A stretch of DNA of 64,000 bases from Cohnella lupini (GTDB lineage: Bacteria > Bacillota > Bacilli > Paenibacillales > Paenibacillaceae). The stretch is taken from positions 1-64,000 of the forward strand of contig NZ_QRDY01000007.1 of NCBI RefSeq assembly GCF_003386205.1, given 5' to 3'. The translations under genes and the position numbers were made by a program. Under the pieces are notes generated by a model, which worked only from the letters and a program-made list of their open reading frames with translations, made no database searches and had not been told where the DNA came from. This document shows positions 23,241 to 31,009 of this stretch, in pieces. Numbering within the stretch: the stretch's first letter is position 1; the number at the start of each line of letters is the position of its first letter.

Positions 23241-23270
23241 CCGACTGCATTTGTTTGCAGTCGGTTTTTT
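23241..23270 (+). terminator. Terminator of the SLH-domain gene
   Basis: Perfect 9-bp stem CCGACTGCA / TGCAGTCGG with a 6-nt loop, followed by six Ts. Confidence 0.9.
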
Positions 23271-23858
23271 GCGCTTTTCATGCAGTCGGCGCGTTTCGAT
23301 GAGAGGAAGGCAGTTGGTTGCTGGTTTTTGGCCGGATGGGGCCGGGTAACGTTACGGCATCACTTTATTATCGCTCTCATGAGTGGCTCCCGTGGGGATA
23401 AGGTGATGACGCGTCGTTATTGGTTGGTTTCTCCACGTTCGGAGCCCCGGGTTGCGGCTATAGAGTTACGGCGTAACGTTATCCTCGAGTTAAGGTCTCA
23501 AACACGAACAATAAGGTGTTGGCGTAAGGCTAACACCCGAACAAACCCAGCCCCCGAACAAACTCAGCTCCCAGCACACTACGCATTTCAGCAACTACGT
23601 AAACGCCGAACGATTCGCAACTTCAATCTTCGGCCCGACGAAGATCTGGCGAAGATAGCGACAACGGGGAGGATAGTAACTTAGCGGGTATTGTGTTAAG
23701 GCAGTTGGTTAATATGATCGGCTGCGTTTTGATTCTAATATAATCAAGGTAAAATAGGGAATTCTGTATTGAATCGTGTTATTCTCAGTCGTGAGCGATA
23801 CAGTACTATTCGCTTCAAACACAAAGCTTTTAAATCCTGAATGATTGGAAATGGACAA
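23271..23858. other. Intergenic stretch without a supported gene
   Basis: A frame at 23280-23684 stays open for 134 codons but has no ribosome binding site, an arginine-rich composition and no domain, so I treat it as chance. The sigma factor's promoter should lie near the end; no ECF41-type TGTCACA motif was found here. Confidence 0.5.
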
Positions 23859-24761
23859 ATGTCTGATTACCATGCCCTTTATGACCAATATCGTCCGCTG
23901 CTTTTCTCTATAGCCTACAGGATGCTCGGATTGTCTCAGGACGCCGAAGATGTCGTTCAGGACGTATTCGTAGCAGTACAACAACAGAATACTCGTGAAA
24001 TCACGAATATAAAAGCGTATCTTTGTAAACTTGTTACCAATCGTTGCCTGAACGAACTCAAATCATCGCGAAGGGCAAAGACCGCCTACATCGGCCCTTG
24101 GCTGCCTGAGCCGATTGTAACTGCGGCGGAAGGCAATCCCGAGGAGGCGTTCGAGCTTAAAGACGACATCGCCTACGCCTATTTAGTCGTGATGCGGCGA
24201 CTGACTCCGATGGAACGGGCCGTTTTTGTACTTCGGGAAACACTCGGTTTCTCTTTCGAGGAAATCGGAGAATGGATCGGTAAATCGGAGGTTAATTGCC
24301 GGCAGTTGTTCAGTCGCGGAAAACGCAAGCTGGACGCTGAGAACAACGACGCCGGAGTGCCGATTGCGCCATTAAAGCCTGAATTCCAGGCACTTAGCGC
24401 ATTGTTCAGCGCGGCATTTCTCGCCGGCGATATCGCTGCTATTGTTGAATTGTTGAGCGAAGACGCCATCTTGCTTACGGACGGCGGCGGTAAAGTAAAC
24501 GCTGCTATTAACCCGATTATCGGCCGGCATCGCGTCCAGGCTTTGCTGACCTATTCCATTTCTAACTATCTTCGGGATGGGGCTATCGAGAAGGTACTCG
24601 TCAACGGCCGCGACAGTTTTATGGTGATGTTCGACGGTAAACCGTTCGCCGTTTACTCCCTCGCTTTAACTCCTGACGGTTCGGCTATTTCTCGCGTATA
24701 TGTCATGATGAATCCGGATAAACTTCAAAGCGCCGTCCGTTTGTTCGAAAGGCAATCCTAA
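23859..24761 (+). CDS. ECF41-type RNA polymerase sigma factor with SnoaL-like C-terminal domain
   Basis: Encodes 300 aa. The sigma-2 region (SIAYRMLGLSQDAEDVVQDVF) and sigma-4 region (LTPMERAVFVLRETLGFSFEEIGEWIG) are followed by a C-terminal NTF2/SnoaL-like extension. All three hallmarks of ECF41 are present: WLPEP in the linker (about 81-85), DGGGK (208-212) and the terminal NPDKL. In this group the fused domain, not a separate anti-sigma factor, controls activity. ATG at 23859 follows GGAAATGG; the ATG at 23841 is less well placed. The next gene carries a matching promoter. Confidence 0.93.
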   Translation: MSDYHALYDQYRPLLFSIAYRMLGLSQDAEDVVQDVFVAVQQQNTREITNIKAYLCKLVTNRCLNELKSSRRAKTAYIGPWLPEPIVTAAEGNPEEAFELKDDIAYAYLVVMRRLTPMERAVFVLRETLGFSFEEIGEWIGKSEVNCRQLFSRGKRKLDAENNDAGVPIAPLKPEFQALSALFSAAFLAGDIAAIVELLSEDAILLTDGGGKVNAAINPIIGRHRVQALLTYSISNYLRDGAIEKVLVNGRDSFMVMFDGKPFAVYSLALTPDGSAISRVYVMMNPDKLQSAVRLFERQS

Positions 24762-24775
24762 TTTTTATTGATCAT

Positions 24776-24802
24776 TGTCACAGATAGGTTCCTTCGGTTG
24801 TC
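24776..24802 (+). promoter_or_regulatory. ECF41-type promoter of the HD-domain gene
   Basis: TGTCACA (24776-24782), 16 bp, TGTC (24799-24802). The published ECF41 consensus is TGTCACA-N16-CGTC, so only the first base of the -10 element differs. It lies between the sigma gene and the HD gene, as expected for the usual single target of ECF41 factors. Confidence 0.75.
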
Positions 24803-24848
24803 TTCTTTGATGTACAAACCAAAACAAAGTTGAAGGAGACAGTTATCG

Positions 24849-25487
24849 ATGACGAATTTAATTGCCGATATAAAGATTCCCGATAGTAAACTAGCCGTTG
24901 AAGCTGCTGAATTATTGCGCGAGCATGGCGACGATCTTCTGTGGAACCACTCGAACCGGGTATTTCTGTTCTCTGCTATGAAGGGTAACCTGAACCAAAT
25001 GAAATACGATTCCGAATTGCTTTATATCAGTTCGCTTTTCCACGATCTCGGCCTCACTCCCGCATTTCGAAGCGCTGACAAACGTTTTGAGGTCGATGGG
25101 GCTAATGCTGCCCGCGATTTTCTTAAGAGCCGCGGGATCCCGGAAGATTCCATTCGACTTGTATGGGATGCCGTTGCCCTGCATACAAGCATCGGAATCG
25201 TCGAATATAAGGAACCCGAAGCGGCGCTTATGAATTTCGGCGTCGGTTACGATGTGGTCGGAAAGAACTTCGATCTTATCTCGGCAGAAGCGCGGCAGCA
25301 GGTCGTCGAGGCTTTTCCCCGCAACGAGTTTAAACACGACATTTTACATGCATTCTTGGAAGGCTTCAAACACAAACCGGAAACCACATTCGGAACAATT
25401 AACGCGGACGTGCTCGAACTGTATCTTCCGGGATTTAAGCGCCCCAACTTTTGCCATCATGTCCTTCATTCCCCATGGGATGAGTAA
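24849..25487 (+). CDS. HD-domain hydrolase, cyanamide hydratase-like
   Basis: Encodes 212 aa. HD ligands are visible: His in LWNHSNRVFLF, the HD pair in SSLFHDLGLTP and a His in DAVALHTSIG. The pattern, with the FKRPNFCHH tail, resembles the cyanamide hydratase / YpgQ-like group of HD proteins. It is probably cytoplasmic. ECF41 targets are most often carboxymuconolactone decarboxylases or oxidoreductases, so an HD hydrolase as target is less usual. The ATG follows GAAGGAGA. A strong terminator follows. Confidence 0.85.
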   Translation: MTNLIADIKIPDSKLAVEAAELLREHGDDLLWNHSNRVFLFSAMKGNLNQMKYDSELLYISSLFHDLGLTPAFRSADKRFEVDGANAARDFLKSRGIPEDSIRLVWDAVALHTSIGIVEYKEPEAALMNFGVGYDVVGKNFDLISAEARQQVVEAFPRNEFKHDILHAFLEGFKHKPETTFGTINADVLELYLPGFKRPNFCHHVLHSPWDE

Positions 25488-25513
25488 ATGTCTTGAATGA
25501 TCGGTTTCAATAA

Positions 25514-25569
25514 CAGCAGCAGTCTAGGACTTATTTCTTGTCCTGGGCTGCTGCTGTTTCGTTTTTTTT
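25514..25569 (+). terminator. Terminator of the HD-domain gene
   Basis: A 17-bp stem (25514-25530 with 25540-25556) and a T-rich tail including eight Ts. The 5' arm and loop are nearly the same as in the terminator at 832-876. Confidence 0.9.
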
Positions 25570-25666
25570 GGGTTAATCTAATCCTTATTTTTCGGAGTCA
25601 GGCGGCGGTACTTTTGTTGCTCCCCCCGCTCATGAATAATCAGGGAATTCGTTATATTATTACCTG

Positions 25667-25713
25667 TTGCATAAGAACGCACGTTCGCCATATAATAAGG
25701 GAACAAATGTTCG
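25667..25713 (+). promoter_or_regulatory. SigA promoter flanked by two LexA (SOS) boxes
   Basis: -35 TTGCAT (25667-25672), 18 bp, -10 TATAAT (25691-25696). AGAACGCACGTTCG (25674-25687) fills the spacer and GGAACAAATGTTCG (25700-25713) lies just past the -10. Both fit the Bacillus LexA consensus CGAACRNRYGTTCG except for the first base. Binding at either would block polymerase, so the operon should be induced by DNA damage. Confidence 0.85.
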
Positions 25714-25731
25714 ATTATGGAGGCGATGAGC

Positions 25732-25929
25732 ATGCCTGAGAAATACGTCGGCCAGATGGTCCGAATCATCTACCAGGATGCCAAAGGGAAAATCACGATG
25801 CGCACCATCCGGGTTAGGAGCATTCGCGACGGCAAAGTGTTCGCATACGACGTGGCGAAGAGAGCGCCCCGGCCTTTCAGGATCGACCGGATATTGTCAG
25901 CGTTCCCGGTGAACCTGCATGCCTCCTGA
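25732..25929 (+). CDS. Small protein heading the SOS operon
   Basis: Encodes 65 aa. It is basic, with a beta-rich pattern (GQMVRIIYQDAKGKITMRTIRVRSI, then FRIDRILSAFPV) that recalls a WYL-type or YolD-like fold, and it occurs with Y-family polymerase genes in Bacillales. ATG at 25732 is 8 nt after GGAGG; two earlier in-frame ATGs overlap that site. It overlaps the polymerase gene by 11 bp. Confidence 0.72.
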   Translation: MPEKYVGQMVRIIYQDAKGKITMRTIRVRSIRDGKVFAYDVAKRAPRPFRIDRILSAFPVNLHAS

Positions 25930-27178
25930 ACGTACTATTTTTCTTGTAGACGGACAGTCGTTCTATGCATCCGTGGAGAAGAGCGCGCACCCGGAGTATC
26001 GCGACAAACCGATCGCAGTAGGAGATCCCGAACGTAAATCCGGGATTATTCTCGCAGCCTGCCCGATGGCGAAGTCTCGCGGCGTGACCACGGCGGAACG
26101 GATCGGAGAGGCGCTCGTGAAGTGTCCCGACCTTGTCGTGATTCGTCCGAGAATGCAGCGCTACATTACGATTTCTTTGTTGATTACGGAGATTTTCGAG
26201 TCCATCACCGATCTGGTTGAGCCTTATTCGATCGATGAGCAATTTCTAGACGTGACGGGATCCGTCGGAACCTTCGGTTCCCCTAATCAGATTGCCCAAC
26301 ATATCCAAACCCATATTCGGTTGTCTACGGGAGTCTGGTCTAGGGTTGGAATCGGCCCGACGAAGATTCTGGCGAAGATGGCCACCGACAACTTCGCCAA
26401 GAAACGGGACGACGGCGTCTTCGAACTTGGATACGAGAACGTGGAGAAGGATCTGTGGCCGCTTCCCGTGCATCACATGTTCATGGTCGGATCCCGCATG
26501 ACCAAGCATTTTATGTACATGGGTTTGAACACGATCGGAGATATCGCCCAAATGCCGCTTGCGGATTTCAAGCGGCGCTTAAGGCAACGGATGGGGAAGC
26601 AAAGCGATATTCAGGCAGAATATTATTGGCAAACCGCCCGGGGGATCGATCCGAGTCCGGTCGTGTCGTCCATCCGCGGCAACTTGAAATCGGTAAGCCA
26701 CGGAAAAACGTTACGAAGCAGCCTCTACCGTAAATTAGCGGATATCGAAGTCGTGCTCTTAGAACTGGTCGTGGAGGTTTGCCGGAGAGCTCGCCGGCTG
26801 GGTTACCAAGGCAGGGTCGTATCCGTCGGCGCGGGGGAGACGGACGGAGAGAAGTCGTCCGGATTCGGCAGGCAAATGACGCTGCCTCAACCCACGTCGC
26901 TTACGCATGAAGTGGCGGCTGCGGTAATGAAGCTATTCGTCGAGCATTGGCGCGGCATGCCCGTGAGTCACTTGTATGTATCATTGACGCAGCTTTCCGA
27001 CGACAGCACGTACCAACTGACGTTATTCGAGAATCGCGCGGAAGCTTACGACATAGAGCGGACTACGGACGAAATCAAAGACCGATACGGGAGCGATGCC
27101 ATCATGAGGGCTTCGTCCTTACTGGGATCCGGCGTAGCCAGAGAGCGTTCAGAGCAAATCGGAGGACATTACAAATGA
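25919..27178 (+). CDS. Y-family DNA polymerase (UvrX/DinB-like)
   Basis: Encodes 419 aa. It shows the N-terminal catalytic Asp (FLVDGQSFYASVE, Asp11), the palm motif Y-S-I-D-E (103-107, Asp106 and Glu107), a thumb/helix-hairpin region (GPTKILAKMATDNFAKK) and a C-terminal little-finger domain (RGNLKSVSHGKTL). Such enzymes copy damaged DNA at low fidelity. The length and context match the SOS-controlled UvrX/YqjW branch more than housekeeping DinB. It overlaps both neighbours (11 bp upstream, 4 bp downstream), and the two LexA boxes lie upstream of the operon. Confidence 0.92.
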   Translation: MPPERTIFLVDGQSFYASVEKSAHPEYRDKPIAVGDPERKSGIILAACPMAKSRGVTTAERIGEALVKCPDLVVIRPRMQRYITISLLITEIFESITDLVEPYSIDEQFLDVTGSVGTFGSPNQIAQHIQTHIRLSTGVWSRVGIGPTKILAKMATDNFAKKRDDGVFELGYENVEKDLWPLPVHHMFMVGSRMTKHFMYMGLNTIGDIAQMPLADFKRRLRQRMGKQSDIQAEYYWQTARGIDPSPVVSSIRGNLKSVSHGKTLRSSLYRKLADIEVVLLELVVEVCRRARRLGYQGRVVSVGAGETDGEKSSGFGRQMTLPQPTSLTHEVAAAVMKLFVEHWRGMPVSHLYVSLTQLSDDSTYQLTLFENRAEAYDIERTTDEIKDRYGSDAIMRASSLLGSGVARERSEQIGGHYK

Positions 27179-27654
27179 GCAAATTGGATGGGAACGAGCG
27201 CTGGAAATCGAAGATGCTGCTAACCGAACATCAAGAGCAATATGAGGAACGTAACAACAAGACGTTGATAGGCAGGGCGACAAGCGATGAACTAACGATG
27301 ATCCGCGACGTGATCATGTTTCCCCATATGCTTACGATGAGCGAGAAGAGCTTGCAAGAAGCCAAGAGAACCCCTAATTTATACAAAAAGTATTTCGAGC
27401 AGTTCATTGAACTCGTGATGGATCGGATCACGAAGGATTTGTTCGCTCTCCGGCGCGAGCTGAAATCGCGCAATATTAAGGTGTACGACGACGAGACGGC
27501 GGATGGGATTATCTACCATAGGTACGTCTGCCGCGGATACGAAGACAAGTTCGGGATCGTGCGGGAGACGTTGCGTTCGGAGATCAGCTTCCGAATGGCT
27601 CGTTATGCTTCGTCAATATTCAACCCGAATCCGACGCCGCCCAAGAAAGAGTGA
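27175..27654 (+). CDS. Third gene of the SOS operon, function unknown
   Basis: Encodes 159 aa. The N-terminus LDGNERWKSKMLLTEHQEQYEER resembles the first residues of YolD-like proteins; the rest is helical and charged (SLQEAKRTPNLYKKYFEQF, ITKDLFALRRELKSRNIKVY). No catalytic motif is seen. ATG at 27175 follows GGAGGAC and overlaps the polymerase stop as ATGA. It may be a polymerase accessory protein, inferred from position only. Confidence 0.78.
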   Translation: MSKLDGNERWKSKMLLTEHQEQYEERNNKTLIGRATSDELTMIRDVIMFPHMLTMSEKSLQEAKRTPNLYKKYFEQFIELVMDRITKDLFALRRELKSRNIKVYDDETADGIIYHRYVCRGYEDKFGIVRETLRSEISFRMARYASSIFNPNPTPPKKE

Positions 27655-27655
27655 A

Positions 27656-27686
27656 GAAAGTCGCCCACATGCGACTTTCTTTGCTT
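27656..27686 (+). terminator. Terminator of the SOS operon
   Basis: Stem GAAAGTCGC / GCGACTTTC with a 6-nt loop, followed by a short T-rich tail. Confidence 0.75.
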
Positions 27687-27780
27687 CGTCTTCACCGTCA
27701 GAATCCGTAGGAAGAGAAAGGGAATTCCGGTCCGGAAATGGAATTACTTAAAGGCTAGACTGAAAGGAGAGTGAATGAAC

Positions 27781-28476
27781 ATGTACAAAGCGATTATTTT
27801 CGATCTGGATAATACCCTGCTTAACTATACCCTTAGCGAACTGGATTCCATGAAGAGAACGTGCAGCGATCATGCGCTCTTTGGCGATGACGAGACGCAA
27901 TGGAGCTCGTTCTGGGAAACCTTCTTAAAGCACAATTACGCGCATTGGATGGATTTCGTGAATCAGGGCAGCGTCAAGAGCATCGAGGACGTATTGCGGT
28001 TTTCATTCCGGGATACGCTGAACGCCGACGTAGCGCTACATAATCAGCTAACGAGCACCTACTGGAATTACTTCTGCAATACGTGCCACTTCGAGAGCGG
28101 CGCCGAAGAGGTATTATCGGTCGTTCAATCCAAGTATCGGCTAGGCATCATCTCGAACGGAATCAGCGAAGCGCAGAAGAAGAGGCTCGCGGCGGGAAAT
28201 ATCCAGAGCCTGTTTCAATCGGTCGTCGTGTCGGACGAGGTCGGAATCCGTAAGCCGAAGAAAGAAATATTCGATATCGCGCTTCAAGAACTAAGGGTGG
28301 ACTACGGAGAGGTGTTGTTCGTAGGGGATTCCTTGCAAGACGATTATCACGGAGCGTTGAACGCGGGGATCGATTTCTGCTTCTATAATCGCAATCAAAT
28401 CGAACTCCCAACGTCCATAACGCCCAAGTATTCGATTGCCAGAATGCAGGATCTGTTATCGGTCGGGGGATTATAA
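27781..28476 (+). CDS. HAD-superfamily hydrolase (YjjG-like phosphatase)
   Basis: Encodes 231 aa with all HAD motifs: DLDNTL (catalytic Asp pair), the motif II Ser in IISNGISE, the Lys in RKPKKEIF and the metal-binding GDSLQDD. The alpha-helical cap sits between motifs I and II. The closest pattern is the YjjG/YfnB group of nucleotide or sugar phosphatases. Either ATG at 27775 or 27781 may serve; both follow AAAGGAGA. It converges on the rhomboid gene with only 32 bp between, holding a short AAGCC-repeat but no clear terminator. Confidence 0.88.
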   Translation: MYKAIIFDLDNTLLNYTLSELDSMKRTCSDHALFGDDETQWSSFWETFLKHNYAHWMDFVNQGSVKSIEDVLRFSFRDTLNADVALHNQLTSTYWNYFCNTCHFESGAEEVLSVVQSKYRLGIISNGISEAQKKRLAAGNIQSLFQSVVVSDEVGIRKPKKEIFDIALQELRVDYGEVLFVGDSLQDDYHGALNAGIDFCFYNRNQIELPTSITPKYSIARMQDLLSVGGL

Positions 28477-28508
28477 TCGGCATAAAGCCAAGCCAAGCCA
28501 AACCAAGC

Positions 28509-29144
28509 TCAATAATTCCGCAGTCTCGCCTCGAGCTGCTTGCGGCCTCTAAGGAGAGACCATTGTCCCATTAACGCGATACCCGTAATGGCGCCGCCGA
28601 TATGAGCCCAAATATTGATGCCCGGCATTAGCACGGAGTAGATCAAACCGAAGATCAAGGTGGCGTATACGGTTTTCCGGGAACCGTCATCCAACGCGTT
28701 CTTGTGAAATATCGCAAGAAACAGATAACATCCGAAAACGCCGTATATAGCTCCCGATGCGCCGACCGAGCTATAATCGGAGCCCGCATGGACGAATGCG
28801 CTTAATACGTTTCCGCCAATCCCGGCGACGAGGTAGAACGCCAGATATCGAAGATGCCCCAGAAGCCTTTCCAGCGGAGGAGCGAATACCAGAATAGAGA
28901 AGCAATTGAATAACAGATGCTCCCATCCCGCATGCAGGGCGATAGAGGTCACGAACCTATAAGGTTCTTCGAACCCGTACCGATTGAAGACATGCTCCTG
29001 ATAGAACATTCCCCATATCGTAATTTCCCGATCCAAGAACACGAAATCCACGATAAACAAAGCTACGTTAATGATCAGAATGAGTGAGGTAATCGGGTAC
29101 AACCGGATATAGCTACGCAAATTCTCATATCGTACGAACATCAT
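28509..29144 (-). CDS. Rhomboid-family intramembrane serine protease
   Basis: Encodes 211 aa with six hydrophobic segments. The catalytic Ser130 lies in GASGAIYG and the catalytic His181 in WAHIGGAITG; HAGWEHLLFN holds the conserved loop HxxxN feature. Rhomboids cleave transmembrane substrates within the bilayer. ATG at 29144 follows GGAGGGTTG. The upstream region contains a divergent promoter for the VOC gene. Confidence 0.92.
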   Translation of the reverse strand: MMFVRYENLRSYIRLYPITSLILIINVALFIVDFVFLDREITIWGMFYQEHVFNRYGFEEPYRFVTSIALHAGWEHLLFNCFSILVFAPPLERLLGHLRYLAFYLVAGIGGNVLSAFVHAGSDYSSVGASGAIYGVFGCYLFLAIFHKNALDDGSRKTVYATLIFGLIYSVLMPGINIWAHIGGAITGIALMGQWSLLRGRKQLEARLRNY

Positions 29145-29234
29145 AAGCAACCCTCCGTATGCGATAGATTTACTTCTGTATATTCTAACATGAGGGATCT
29201 AAGATTAAGAAATTTCTTATTTCGAATATATACC

Positions 29235-29264
29235 TTGACAGGAATATTCCGCGTAGGGTATATT
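29235..29264 (+). promoter_or_regulatory. SigA promoter of the first VOC gene, with an internal palindrome
   Basis: TTGACA (29235-29240), 18 bp, TATATT (29259-29264). The spacer starts with the palindrome GGAATATTCC (29241-29250), a possible repressor site. Confidence 0.65.
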
Positions 29265-29323
29265 CTTTTTAGAAGTTAGCTAGCCCATGAAAACAATCAA
29301 ATGCTAAGACGAAAGGAAGTTGA

Positions 29324-29737
29324 ATGATGGCCAGACTTGTTCCCTATATTTTCTCGGAGGACGCTAAATCGCAAGCCGAATTCTACGTGAAGGCGCTTGG
29401 AGGAGAGATTCGTTCGGTCCAGACGTTCGGCGATCTTCCCGGATCTGCGGAAGAGCTCAAGAACAAAGTCATCCATCTGGACATGGAAGCTGCTGGAGTT
29501 CCGTTATTCTTGTCCGATTCCCCGTCCGGTCCGATTCACCGGGGCAACGGAACGGATCTTAGCTTGATCTTCGGCACGGAAGACGAAGCTCGTGAAGCAT
29601 TCGCCAAGCTCTCGGAAGGCGGTGTGGTGAAGGATCCGCTGCAAGTTCAATTCTGGGGAGCCTTGTTCGGACGTCTGGAGGACAAGTTCGGTGTTTCATG
29701 GCAAGTGTCCAATGAATTTGCACCCATCCAATCGTAA
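29324..29737 (+). CDS. PhnB-like VOC-family protein
   Basis: Encodes 137 aa. The phrases PYIFSEDAKSQAEFYVKALGG, VPLFLSDSP and FWGALFGRLEDKFGVSWQVS are typical of the PhnB/3-demethylubiquinone methyltransferase-like VOC group, whose real activity is mostly unknown. It is followed after about 45 bp by a second VOC gene and probably co-transcribed with it. Confidence 0.88.
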   Translation: MMARLVPYIFSEDAKSQAEFYVKALGGEIRSVQTFGDLPGSAEELKNKVIHLDMEAAGVPLFLSDSPSGPIHRGNGTDLSLIFGTEDEAREAFAKLSEGGVVKDPLQVQFWGALFGRLEDKFGVSWQVSNEFAPIQS

Positions 29738-29784
29738 TTCCGTTCCATTAAGTTCTAACTAAATTCAATGAAGGGGTGAAGGTA

Positions 29785-30198
29785 ATGGCATTGACATCGG
29801 ATAAGATTTTCGTGAATTTGCCCGTGAAGGATTTGAACAAATCGGTTGCGTTCTTCAAAGCGGTAGGCTACGAATTTAACCCGCAATTTACGGATGAGAA
29901 CGCGACGTGCATGGTTATCAGCGATAAAATTTACGCCATGCTGCTGGTGGAGGATTACTTCAAATCGTTTACCAAGAGCGGGATTTCGGATACGTCGACA
30001 GGTAACGAAGTGATCGTAGCCTTATCGGCCGAGAGCAGGGCTCAGGTAGACGAAATCGTGGACAGGGCGTTCGCGGCTGGAGCCCAGCATTACAACGATC
30101 CTGCAGATCATGGATTCATGTACACGAGAAGCTTCAAGGATCCGGACGGTCATTTGTGGGAGTTCATGCACATGGACGAGAGCGCGATTCAAGGTTAA
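29785..30198 (+). CDS. Glyoxalase/VOC-family protein
   Basis: Encodes 137 aa. A two-half VOC pattern is seen: KIFVNLPVKDLNKSVAFFKAVGYEF at the start, then YTRSFKDPDGHLWEFMHM, whose Glu is the usual metal ligand. It resembles the Bacillus YycE/YoaI-like lactoylglutathione-lyase-type proteins of unknown substrate. ATG at 29785 follows GAAGGGGTGAAGG. Confidence 0.87.
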   Translation: MALTSDKIFVNLPVKDLNKSVAFFKAVGYEFNPQFTDENATCMVISDKIYAMLLVEDYFKSFTKSGISDTSTGNEVIVALSAESRAQVDEIVDRAFAAGAQHYNDPADHGFMYTRSFKDPDGHLWEFMHMDESAIQG

Positions 30199-30310
30199 AT
30201 CATACGCAAACAGGAGATCGGCAGCCGCCGGTCTCTTTATTTTGTTCAGGAAAAAGCACCTCGAGTCTATTATAATGGTGATATTCGGATACAAGAGGGA
30301 GACGGCAATC

Positions 30311-31009
30311 ATTCATAAGCGAATCATGGTCGTCGATGACGATCCATCTATAGTCAAGATCATCAAGCTCTATCTGACCAAACACGGATACGAGGTCGAG
30401 GATGCTGGCGACGGGTTTGCCGCGTTAAATAGCATTCAATCGGGCCGGTTCGATCTGGCGGTGCTAGACCTCATGCTTCCGAGGCTGGATGGATGGGCGG
30501 TGTGCAGGCAATTAAGAGAGAACGGAGACATGACGCCTATCATCATGCTGACCGCGCGGGGAGAGGTTCACGAACGGATAGAAGGCCTCCGCATGGGGGC
30601 CGACGATTATTTAGTGAAGCCCTTCGATCCCAACGAGCTGCTGGCGCGGATCGATTCCGTACTGAGAAGAACGGCTCAGACTCGGACGGGCATGAAGGCG
30701 GAAACGCAGAACGAGCTTAACATCGGAAATCTATCCTTGCTCATGGATTCGTATACGACGGCCGTAGATTCGAAGCCCGTGTCGCTGACCCGGCGCGAAT
30801 TCGATCTGATTAGCTTCTTGGCTCGGCGTCCAGGCAAAGTCTATTCCCGAGAAGACTTGATCTCTCAGGTATGGGGCTGGGATTTCGATGGCGAGGATCG
30901 GGTAGTGGACTTATATGTTCAACGGATCCGACGCAAGCTCGGCAACGGCGACATCTGGAGCCTGACAACCGTGTGGGGCGTAGGTTATAAATTCGAGGTG
31001 AACGCCTGA
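30311..31009 (+). CDS. OmpR-family response regulator
   Basis: Encodes about 232 aa. The receiver domain has the acidic pocket VVDDDPS, the phosphoacceptor Asp in LAVLDLMLPR, Thr in MLTARGE and Lys in DYLVKPFDP. The C-terminal winged helix is LTRREFDLISFLARRPGKVYSRE to VVDLYVQRIRRKL. The start is uncertain: GGGAGA at 30297-30302 points to ATT at 30311 (ATT-CAT-AAG-CGA-ATC-ATG). The first standard start downstream is ATG 30326, too far from that site, and the ATG at 30275 has none. It overlaps the kinase gene by 1 bp. Confidence 0.9.
   Translation: MHKRIMVVDDDPSIVKIIKLYLTKHGYEVEDAGDGFAALNSIQSGRFDLAVLDLMLPRLDGWAVCRQLRENGDMTPIIMLTARGEVHERIEGLRMGADDYLVKPFDPNELLARIDSVLRRTAQTRTGMKAETQNELNIGNLSLLMDSYTTAVDSKPVSLTRREFDLISFLARRPGKVYSREDLISQVWGWDFDGEDRVVDLYVQRIRRKLGNGDIWSLTTVWGVGYKFEVNA

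Noticed and set aside
23280..23684. 134-codon plus-strand frame after the SLH-gene terminator
   Set aside because: Arg/Trp-rich, no start signal, no domain; non-coding is more likely.
28477..28508. AAGCC/AACC short tandem motif between the HAD and rhomboid genes
   Set aside because: Only about 25 bp and imperfect; no structural or coding signal.
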